The notes beneath the pieces were generated by a model. That model was not told the origin of the DNA. It made no database searches and was given only the letters and a program-made list of their open reading frames with translations. Shown piece after piece: positions 35,711 to 45,300 of a stretch of DNA of 64,000 nt. Within the stretch, counting starts at the first letter, position 1; each line of letters starts with the position of its first letter. The stretch spans positions 2,294 to 66,293 of the forward strand of contig DISD01000031.1 of NCBI GenBank assembly GCA_002435715.1, given 5' to 3'. The stretch comes from Rhodospirillaceae bacterium UBA6219. GTDB lineage: Bacteria; Pseudomonadota; Alphaproteobacteria; Rhodospirillales; Magnetospirillaceae. Made by a program: the position numbers and the translations under genes.

Positions 35711-37261
35711 TCATGATTTCAGATCACGTGCCGTACTCAGCATCTCGTCGGCGGTCTTGAACACCGTGGCATTGGTGGAATAGGCCTTTTGCGTCACGAT
35801 CATCCGGGTGAACTGGTCTTCCAGGTCGATGGTCGAATTTTCCACCGAATTGGGGGAAAAGCTGTTGGCGCCGCCCAGGGCCTCGATGGCGGAAATGGTG
35901 CCTTCGCCGGCTTCGGCACTGGCACGGAACAATGTTCCGGCCACCGGTTCCAGCAGGTTGGGCGACACGAAACTGGCCACCGCGATCTTCATCAGGGTGC
36001 GGGTTTCGCCATTGCTGAACTGACCCGACAATTCGCCGGTGGCGGTGAATTCCACCCCTTCCAGCGTCCCCTTGCCGTAACCGTCCTGTTCCTTGGTGGC
36101 GACGCTGGTCTTGCCGCTGCTGGCCGTGTACTGGGTGATGCCCGACAGATCCAGGCTGACCGTGTTGGTCCCGGCATTGGTGTCGTCCCAGGTGGCGGTG
36201 AAATCCAGGCTGGTGGGCGAGATCAGCTTGCCGTCGCCGTCGAATTCCACCGGGATGGAATAGCCCGCCGAACTGGCGGTGGCGGTGTCGGACGTCAAAT
36301 CGCTGATGGTGCCGTCTTCGGACTGGAAACGCAGGTACCATTGGTTGGAATCGTTGCGTTCGAACAGCAGCGACACGGTGTGGAGGTCGCCGTTTTGGTC
36401 GTAGATGGCCACCGAGGACGGCTGGGTGTTCATATTGGGCAGCAGGCCCGACAGGGTCACGGTTTCGTTGGTGGTCGGCCCGCCCCAGTCGAACACCAGG
36501 TCCCAGGTGCCGGTGGTGGGATCGACCACGTTGCCGTTGCCGTCAAGGGTGACGTCGACCACGTCGTTGACCACGGTGCCGCTGCCGTCCTTGACGCTGA
36601 AGGTGGCTTGCCAGACATCGCCGTCGGTACGGCTCCATGCTACCGAAACCGTCTTTTCGTCACCAAGGTTGTCGGTGATGGTGAATTCCTGGCTGTCGCT
36701 GGAATTGGTCAGCGTGGCATTGGCTGGCAGATTGCCGGTCAACGACACGGTGCTGGTGGGGTTGCCGGGCATCAGGGTGCCGGGTTCCAGATACATGGGG
36801 CCGATATTGCCGCTGGTGTCGACCGTGCCGCTGGCATCGGCCATCCAGCCCATCACATACATGCCGGCCGAGGTGGTCAGATAGGCGCGGTCGCCGACAG
36901 CCCGGGTCTGGAAGTCGCCGGCGCGGGTGACATAGGTCGAAGGATCGGCCAGGTCGCCGGCATTCATGGTGTCGCTGACGATGAAGAAGCCTTTGCCGTT
37001 GATGGCAATGTCGCTCCAATTATCGGTGCCGGAGACCATGCCCTGGTTATCCACCAGATTGCGGACATAGCTTTTGACGCCGAAATTGGGCGTCTGGCCG
37101 CTGGCGGTGGACAGGGTTTCCGACAACGTCGTCTTGAACAGGGTCTGGGCTTCCTTGTAGCCCGTGGTGTTCACGTTGGCGATGTTTTGCGAAATGGTGC
37201 CCAGGCTGTCGGATTGGACCTTCATGCCGGTGCTGGAATTGGTGAACGCTCCCCAAACCAT
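35711..37261 (-). CDS. flgE: Flagellar hook protein FlgE
   Basis: 516 residues. The N-terminal rod/hook signature SSTGMKVQSDSLGTISQNIA NVNTTGYK spans residues 9-36, followed by FFIVSD and a FlgE D2-like central region, and the C-terminus ends in the helical FLTRMI-type motif (QFTRMIVTQKAYSTNATVFK, DEMLSTARDL) that assembles the hook. The protein polymerises outside the cell to form the flagellar hook. No other flagellar gene lies nearby, so it may be a paralogue. It is the third gene of an operon with the giant repeat protein and an O-glycosyltransferase; AGGAGG is placed 5 bases before the ATG, in an 11-bp junction. Confidence 0.92.
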   Translation of the reverse strand: MVWGAFTNSSTGMKVQSDSLGTISQNIANVNTTGYKEAQTLFKTTLSETLSTASGQTPNFGVKSYVRNLVDNQGMVSGTDNWSDIAINGKGFFIVSDTMNAGDLADPSTYVTRAGDFQTRAVGDRAYLTTSAGMYVMGWMADASGTVDTSGNIGPMYLEPGTLMPGNPTSTVSLTGNLPANATLTNSSDSQEFTITDNLGDEKTVSVAWSRTDGDVWQATFSVKDGSGTVVNDVVDVTLDGNGNVVDPTTGTWDLVFDWGGPTTNETVTLSGLLPNMNTQPSSVAIYDQNGDLHTVSLLFERNDSNQWYLRFQSEDGTISDLTSDTATASSAGYSIPVEFDGDGKLISPTSLDFTATWDDTNAGTNTVSLDLSGITQYTASSGKTSVATKEQDGYGKGTLEGVEFTATGELSGQFSNGETRTLMKIAVASFVSPNLLEPVAGTLFRASAEAGEGTISAIEALGGANSFSPNSVENSTIDLEDQFTRMIVTQKAYSTNATVFKTADEMLSTARDLKS

Positions 37262-37272
37262 GATGGCCTCCT

Positions 37273-39297
37273 TCAGCCTTTATCGGACGCGGTCGGGCCT
37301 TGCCACAGGCGCCGGTCGGCGGGAATGGGACGGATTTCGTCGCGGGCGGCCAGGTGTTGACGCCACCACGACGCGGAATCGGCCATGGGATCGACGGCGT
37401 CGAAATCCAGGGCGGAACCGATTTCCATGTAGGTTTCCAGGTTGGCCAGATCGGGGCGCGGCAAGGTGCCGGCCTGAAATTCGGCCCACATCTGGCGGTA
37501 AAGGTCTTCCAGGCGCCGCGCCAGCAAGGCAGTGTCGAACAGCACGCAGGTGTCGCGGGCGTCGCGCAGGCGCTGGGCATAGGCGAGCAGGCGAGTCGGT
37601 TCGCGGCCCAGGGCGACGGCGCGGTCGACGTAATCCTGGGCATTCTCGCACACCATTTCCGGCAGCCCGGCCGACCGCACCAACGACCCGCAAACGCGAG
37701 AGGCAAAGGACCGCCCCGACAGGGTCAGCACCGGAACCCCCATCCACAACGCGTCGGACGCGGTGGTGTGGGCGCCATAGGGGGCGGTGTCCAGGAACAG
37801 ATCGGCCAGACGGTAACGGGCCAGATGCTGTGAATTGGGCAGTTTGCCGGCGAAGATCAACCGGGCGGGGTCGATCCCGGCGGCGCTGGCGGCCTGACGC
37901 AGGCGGTCCTGGGCCGCCTCGGTGCCGCCCAGCAGCCACAACACGCCCTTGGGCACCCGGGCCAGGATGTCCAGCCAGCGACCGAAGGTGAAGCGGTTCA
38001 GCTTGTGCAAGCCGTTGAAGCAGCAGAACACGAAAGCGTCGTCGGGCAGGCCCATCTCGGCCCGGCTGGGGGGATTGGCAGCCACCGCCCGCTTGCGGTC
38101 GTTGGGCTGGTAGCAGGGCAGACGCAGCACCTTTTCCGAGTAATATTTCTCGGCGCCTTCCGGGATGATCCAGTCGTCGGCAACGATGTAATGGTGATAG
38201 GGGCTGCCGCTGGTGCCGGGATAGCCCAGCCAGTTGACGATCACCGGGGCCGGGCGCAGGGCCACCAGCTTGGTGCGGCCGTCGCGGGTATAGGCGTTCA
38301 GATCGACCAGGATGTGGATGCCGTCATCGGCGATGCGCCGCGCCGCCTGGGCATCGGTCATGGCGGTCACGTCCACCCAATGGGCCACCGATCGCTGGAA
38401 GCGTTCCTTGATGACGTCGCTGCCCGGCACCCCGGTGTAATAGGCGAAGATTTCCACCTGTTCGGGGTCGTGGCATTCGAACAGTTCCGAGCACAGATAA
38501 CCCACTGCGTGTTCACGCAAATCCGACGACAGATAGCCGATGCGCAGGCGTCCGCCGCTCGCCCCTTCCTTGGCCGCCCAATAGGATCGGATCAAGCCTT
38601 CGCCGGGGATGCCGACGTCGCGGCGGTTATAGTTCCACGCCGCCGCCAATTGCAGCATGGGATCGTCGGCATAGGCCCCCATGGACAACGGCGACATGGC
38701 GCCCAGCAGACGTTTGTGGTTCACCCGTTCCCAAGGTGTCAGCACCGGCCATTCGCATTGGCGCTGGCGCAGGGCGATGAAATGCTGCAGGGCTTCCGGC
38801 TGGTCGGGCTCGATGTCCAGGCTTTGGCGCAGCATGTTCTCGGCCGGCTCGTCCTGGTTGGAATCTTCCATCACCCGGGCGATCTGGTTCAGCGCCGCCA
38901 CCTTGTGGGCGATGTTGGTGCCGTTGACCTGGGCCAGGCGGTCGACAGCCGCCGCCCATTGCCGCACCGCCGCCTCGGCGCCGCCTTTGCGTTCGTGGAC
39001 CCGCCCCAGGTTGATGCGGGCCGGGGCGAAGTCGGGATTGAGCTCAAGGGCGCGTTCCAGGCTGGCCTGGGCGCCGTCCTCGTCGCCGATTTCGGTCTGG
39101 GTCACCGACAGGTTGAACAAAACCGCGTACAGCAGGGCATCGTCGGCATTGTGTTCGACCCAGGTCTGGTACAGGGCGATGACCGCGGTGACGCCATGGC
39201 TGGCCCGCACCCGGTCAACGGCGCGGATCAGGTCCAAAACGCCCAGATTGCGTTCACGGGCCTGGGTCAAAGTGGCGGTCAGAACATCCTGGTTCAT
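37273..39297 (-). CDS. TPR-containing SPINDLY/OGT-type protein glycosyltransferase (GT41)
   Basis: 674 residues. N-terminal TPR-like helices (about 30-180, with LERALELNPDFAPARINLG) precede a GT41 catalytic region (about 250-640). Landmarks: RIGYLSSDLREHAVGYL with the conserved His (about 263), GTSGSPYHHYIVADDWIIPE, FNGLHKLNRFTF with the conserved Lys (about 432), and DLFLDTAPYGAHTTASDALW with the HTT loop (about 510). GT41 enzymes transfer sugar from a nucleotide donor to Ser/Thr of proteins. Its gene begins 11 bp after the giant Ser/Thr-rich repeat gene, with AAGGAG overlapping that gene's stop codon, and ends 11 bp before flgE. The repeat protein and the hook are the obvious candidate substrates. 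Confidence 0.9.
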   Translation of the reverse strand: MNQDVLTATLTQARERNLGVLDLIRAVDRVRASHGVTAVIALYQTWVEHNADDALLYAVLFNLSVTQTEIGDEDGAQASLERALELNPDFAPARINLGRVHERKGGAEAAVRQWAAAVDRLAQVNGTNIAHKVAALNQIARVMEDSNQDEPAENMLRQSLDIEPDQPEALQHFIALRQRQCEWPVLTPWERVNHKRLLGAMSPLSMGAYADDPMLQLAAAWNYNRRDVGIPGEGLIRSYWAAKEGASGGRLRIGYLSSDLREHAVGYLCSELFECHDPEQVEIFAYYTGVPGSDVIKERFQRSVAHWVDVTAMTDAQAARRIADDGIHILVDLNAYTRDGRTKLVALRPAPVIVNWLGYPGTSGSPYHHYIVADDWIIPEGAEKYYSEKVLRLPCYQPNDRKRAVAANPPSRAEMGLPDDAFVFCCFNGLHKLNRFTFGRWLDILARVPKGVLWLLGGTEAAQDRLRQAASAAGIDPARLIFAGKLPNSQHLARYRLADLFLDTAPYGAHTTASDALWMGVPVLTLSGRSFASRVCGSLVRSAGLPEMVCENAQDYVDRAVALGREPTRLLAYAQRLRDARDTCVLFDTALLARRLEDLYRQMWAEFQAGTLPRPDLANLETYMEIGSALDFDAVDPMADSASWWRQHLAARDEIRPIPADRRLWQGPTASDKG

Positions 39298-39308
39298 TCA
39301 TCAACTCC

Positions 39309-42300
39309 TTAGGCCAGCGCCGATTGGATGGCGGCCAGCTGGGCCGGGCTGAGCGCGGCCAATTGGGTGTCGGTCAGGGAATCGATCTGGCTGGCGGTCA
39401 ACGCTTCGATCTGATCGGTGGTCAGCGACGCCACCACGTCCGGCGACAGCGCCGCCATGGTGGTGGTGGTCAGGCCCGACAATTGGGTGGCGGAAAGTGC
39501 GGCGATTTCCGTGCCCGCCATGTTGCCGATCTGGGTCGGCGTCAACGCACCCACCTGGGTGGACGACAAGGCGGCCAATTGGGCGAGCGTCAGGGCCTGC
39601 AATTGGCTGCCGCTGAAATTGGACATCTGGGTGGTGGACAGTGCCGCGATCTGGTCGTTTTCCAGGGAATTGATCTGATCGGCGGTCAGCGCGCGGATCT
39701 GCACACGGCCCAGCGCCGCCAACTGGGTGTCGGTCAAGGCCCGGACCTGGGTGGTGGACAGACCGGAAATCTGGGTGGTGGTCAAGGCCAGCATCTGGGT
39801 GGCGGTCAGGCTGGCGAACTGGCTTTCGCTGAGCGACGCCAACTGGGTCACCGTCAGACCGTTGATCGAGGTGGTGGACAGCGACGCCACCTGGACCGGC
39901 GACAAGGCGGCCAATTGGGTGGACGACAAGGATTGCAGCGCCGTCGAGGTCAGGCCGGAAATTCCGCCCGCCGACAACGAACCGATCTGGCTGGTGGTCA
40001 AGCCGGCGACCTGGGTTTCGGTCAGCGCCGCCAGACCGGTGGCCGACAAGCCGCCCAACTGTGTGGCGGTCAGGGTGCCGATCTCGGTCTGGGTCAGGCC
40101 GGCCACCTGTTCAGCGGTCAGGCCGCCGATCTGGGTCACCGTCAGCGCCCGCAACTGGGTGCTGGTCAAGGCGGCGATCTGGGTGTCGGTCAACCCCGAG
40201 ATGCCGGTGGTGGACAAGGCGGCCACCTGGGTGGCGGTCAAATTGCGCAATTGCGTGGTGGACATGGCGCCGACGCCAGTGGACGACAGCCCGTTCAACT
40301 GGGTGGCGGTCAACGACGCCAGCGCGGTGCTGGGCAGGGCTTCGATCTGGCTGGTGTCCAGGCTGGCCATCTGGGTGGTGGTCAGGCCGCGCAATTGCGT
40401 GGTGGTCAAGGCCGCCATCTGGGTTTCGCTGAGCGCGTTCAGCGAATCGGTGGACAGCGCCCCCATCTGGGTGGACAGCAGGCCGCGCAACTGGGTGGTG
40501 GTCAGGGCCGCCACCTGGTCTTCCGACAGCCCCGACAGGCCGGTGGTGGACAGGCCGGTCAACTGCACGGTGCCCAAGCGGCCGATCTGGGTGGTGGTCA
40601 GCGCCGCCACGTCGTCGGCATCCAGGCCCGACAATTGGGTGCTGGTCAGCACCGCCAGATCGGTGGTGGACAGGCTTTGCAACTGGCTGGCGGTCAGCTC
40701 GCCCATCTGGGTGCTGGTCAGGCCGCGCAACTGGGTGGTGGACAATGCGTCGAACTGGGTGGCGTCCAACGCCGCCAACGCCGTGGTCGACAGCGAGCTG
40801 ACCTGGGTGGAACTGAAAGACTTGAGCTGGGTGGTGGTCAGCGCCGCCACCATTTCCTCGCTCATGCCGGCCAATTGAGTGGCGGACAAAGCGGCGATCT
40901 GGGCGGTGGTCAGCCCGGCCACCTGGGTGGCGGACAACGCCCCCAGACCGGTGGACGACAACGCCCCCAACTGGGTGGTGGTCAGCGCCCCCAAACCCGC
41001 CGCCGACAGGCTGGCCACCTGTTCGGTGGTGAGCGCCGCCAGCTGGGTGCTGCTGAGGCCGCGGATCTGGGTGGTGGTGAGCGCCGCCAACTGGGTCTCG
41101 GTCAGGCCGGTGACCCCCAGGGCGGACAACGACGCCAATTGGGTGGACGACAGCCGGGCCAATTGGGTTTCCGACAATTGCGCCACCTGTTCGTCGGTCA
41201 TCCCCGTCAATTGGTCGGCGGACAACGCCCCGATCTGGGTGGTGGTCAGCCCGACGATGGCGCTGGGCGACAGCGCCTGCATCAGATAGCCGTCGATTCC
41301 CTTCAACTGGGTGCTGGTCAGGGACGCGATCTGACCGGCGGTCAGACCGCCCACTTCCTCGAAGCCCAAATTATAGATCTGGGTGCTGGTCAGGCCGTCC
41401 AACTGGGTTTCGGTCAGCGCCGCCATCTGGGTTTCGTTCAGACCCAGGATGGCGGTGGGGGTCAGCGCCCCCATCTGCGAGCTGGTCAAGGCGGCCAATT
41501 GGGTGGCGCCCAGGGATTCCAACTGGGTCGCCTGCAAACCGCCGGCCTGGGTGGTGGTCAACTGGGCGATGCGCTCGGCATCCAGACCGTTCAGCGCCTC
41601 GGACGTCAGGGCGCCGATCTGGGTGACGGACAGGCCGCGCATCTGGGTGGTGGTCAAGGACGCCAATTGCGTGGCGTCCAGCCCGCCGATGCCGGTGGTC
41701 GACAGCGCGCCGATCTGGGTCGAGTTCAAGGCCGCCAATTGGCTGGCCGACAACGCCCCGGTCTGGGTGGTGTCAAAACCGGCCAATTGGGTGGTGTTCA
41801 GCGCCGCCACCTGGGTGGTGGACAGGGCCGCCATCTGGGTTTCGTTCAACTGGGCCAATTGGCTGGTCGACAGCGCCCGGACCTGATTGGTGGACAGCCC
41901 CGCCATCTGGGTGATGGTCAGGCCGTTCAGCACGGTGTCGGTCAAGCCCACCATCTGGGTCGACGACAGCGCCGACAATTGTTCGTCGTTCAAGGCGCGG
42001 GCCTGTTCGACGCGCAAGCCCGACAGCGCCGTGCTGGACAACGCCTTGATCTGGCTGGTGGTCAGCGCGGCGATCTGGGCGGTGGACAAAGCGTCGATCT
42101 GTTCGGCGGTCAGCCCGGCCAACTGGCTGGACGACAACGCGCCGAACACCGTGCTGGTCATGCCGCTGATCTGGGTCGGCGTCAACGCGCCCACCAGCGC
42201 CGGGGTCAAGGCCTTCAACTGGGTGGCGGTCAACTCGGCGATCTGGGTTTCGCTGAGACCGCCCACCGCGTCGTCGGACAACGCCGCGATCTGGGTGCTG

Positions 42301-45300
42301 GTCAGCACACCCAATTGCAGGGCGGTCAGGGCCTCCATCTGGGTGGTGGCCAGACCGGCGATCTGGGTGGTGGTCAGCACCGAAATGGCCGAGGTGGTCA
42401 GCCCGGCCAGTTGCTTGGCCTCGAAGGCGGCCAACTGGGACGGCGCCAAGGCCCGCACTTGGGTGGTGGACAGCGCTTCGACCTGGGCCGAGGACAAAGC
42501 GGCGATCTGTTCGGAATCCAGCCCGGCCACCTGGGTGGTGGTCAAGGCCCGCATCTGGGTGGTGGACAGCGCCGCGATCTGGGTGTTGCCAAGCCCGTCC
42601 ATGGCGGTGGGGGTCAGCGCGGTGATCTGGCTGGTGGACAACGCCGCCAATTGCTCGGTGGACAACGATGCCAAGGCATCAGACCCCAAGGCGCGCAATT
42701 GGGTGGTGGACAGCACCGCCATCTGCGCGGTGGACAGGCCGTCCAGTCCGGTGTCGGTCAGCGTTGCCAATTGGGTGGCGGAAAGAGCGCGGATTTGCGC
42801 ATCGCTCAGCGCCGCCACCTGGTCGGCGGACAGGCCCCCGAAAGTGTCGGGAAGAAGCGCCGCCATTTGGGTGGTGGCCAAGGCGGAAATCTGCGTCGGG
42901 CTCAGCCAATCCACCTGTTCGCGGGTCAGGCCGGCCATCTGGGTGCTGGTCAGGGCGGCAAGCTGGCCCGCCGACAGCATGGCGAACTGGGTTTCGGCCA
43001 AGCCGGCCATGGCGGTTTGCGACAGCGCCCGGATCTGGGTGGCGGTCATGCCGCCGATGGCGGTGGTGGTCAGTGCCCGCAATTGGGTTTCGGTCAAGCC
43101 GCCCAATTGGGTGACGGTCAACGCCCCCAATCCGTCGGCGGTCAGGCCGGCGATCTGGTCCGACGACAAGGCCGCCACCTGGGTGGTGTTCCAGGCGTGC
43201 AACTGGGTGGTGTTCAGCGCCCCGATCTGCGAGGCGGTCAGACCCGACAGACCGGCGGCGGACAGCGCGCCGATCTGGCTGGCGGTGAAATGGGCCAGTT
43301 GTTCGGTGCCCAGGCTGGCGATTGTTTCGGCATCCAGGGCGCCGATCTGGGTGGTGGTCAACCAGCCGATCTGGCTTTCGGTCAGGGCCGCCATCTGGTC
43401 CTGGTTCAGCGCCGCCAACTGGCCGGCCGACAGGGCGCGGATCTGGCCGGCATTCAACTGGGCCAGGGCGGTGGTGTCCAAACCGGCGATCTGGTCGGCG
43501 GACAGGGCGGCGACCTGGGTCGACGACAAGGCGGACAATTGGGCGCTGGACAGCGCGTCCAACTGTTCTTCCGACAATTGCGCCATCGCGGCCGGGCCCA
43601 GCGCCGCCACCTGGGCGGTGGACAGGGCGGAAATCTGGCTGGCGGTCAAGGCGGCGACGCGATCGGGCGACAATGCCGCGATCTGCGAGGTGGACAGGTT
43701 GGCAAGGGCGGTTTCCGTCAATCCGCCCACCGCGTCCAGGGCCGCCATCTGGCTGGTGCTCAACGCCCGCAACTGGGTGGCGGTCAGGGATTGCACCTGG
43801 GTCTCGGTCAGGCCGGCGACGGCTTCGCTGGACAATCCCGCCACCTGGCTGGCGGCCAAAGACTGGATTTGGTCCACCGACAGGGATTCCAACTGTTCGC
43901 GGCTCAACAGCCCCATCTGGGTGGTGGTCAGGGCCTTCAACTGGGTGTCGGTCAGGGCGTTCAACTGGGTGCTGGTCAGCGCCTTGACCTGCACGCCGGA
44001 CAGCGAACGGATCTGGGTGCTGGTCAGGCTGGTCAGGTCGTCTTCGCCCAGGCTGGACAATTGCGCCGCCGACAGGCCGGCCAACTGGGTCAGGGTGATG
44101 GCGGAAAGCTGGGTGGAATCCAGCGCCGCGATCTGGCCTTCGCTGAGCCCCGCCAGGGCGGCAGGGGCCAGGGCCCGGATCTGGGTGGTGGACAGGCTGG
44201 AAATTTGGGTTTCCGACAGGGCCGCCAGTTGCTGGGACGAAAAGCCGCCGATCTGGGTATGGCTGAACACCGCCATGTCCTCGGTGCTCAACTCGCTCAT
44301 CAGTTCCACCGGCAGGGCGGCGATCTGGCTGCTGGTCAGCGCCCGCAACTGGGTGGCGCTCAGGGCGTCCATCTGGGTTTGGGTCAGCCCTGCCAAGGCG
44401 GCGGGCGACAGGGCGGAGACCTGGGCGGCGCTCAGCGCCGCCACTTGATCGGCACTCAGCTGTGACAAGGTGTCGGCGGAAAGCCCGCGCAACTGGGTGG
44501 TCGACAGCGCCCCCATGTCGGCCACCCCCAAGGCGGTCACCTGCTCGGCATCCAGCGCCGACAATTGGGTGGCGGTCAGGGCGCGCACCTGGGTGCTGGT
44601 CAGGGCGTCGATCTGGGTGGAATCCAGGCCATGCACCTGGTCGGCGGACAGCGCCGAAATCTGGGTGGCCGACAGCGCCGCCACCTGCGAGGCCGACAAC
44701 GCGTCGATCTGTTCGTCGGACAGCGCCGCCAGGGCGGCGGTGTTCAGTGCCGCCATCTGGGCGTTGGTCAACGCCGCCATCTGTTCGTCGGTCAGGCCCT
44801 TGATGTTGGTGGCGCTCAGTCCCTTGATCTGGATGGTGCTGATGGCGGCCAGGACGCTGGGCGAAATGGCGGCGATGGCGGTGGCCGACAACGACCCGAT
44901 CTTGGTCATGTTGAAGGCCTGGATCTGGGTCGCCGTCAGTCCCGCCGTCTGGGTTTCGGTCAACCCGGCCAATTGGGCGTTGGTCAGGCTGGACAATTGC
45001 GACAGCGACAGGGCGTTCAACTGGGTGGTGTTCAGGGTGCCGATCTGACTGGCGGTGAAGCTGGTCAACTGGGTGACGGCCAGTCCCGACATGGCGCTGC
45101 TCGTCAATCCGCCCAGGCCGAATTCCGAAAGCGCGGCGATCTGGGTATTGGTCAGGCCGCGCATCTGGGTGGCGGTCAACTGGCTGGTCTGTTCGGCGGA
45201 CAAAGCGGCGATGGCGGTGGTGGTCAGGCCGCCCACCTGTTGCGAGGACAGCGCCCGGAACTGGGTGGCCGACAATCCGGTCAACTGGTACTCGCTGAAA

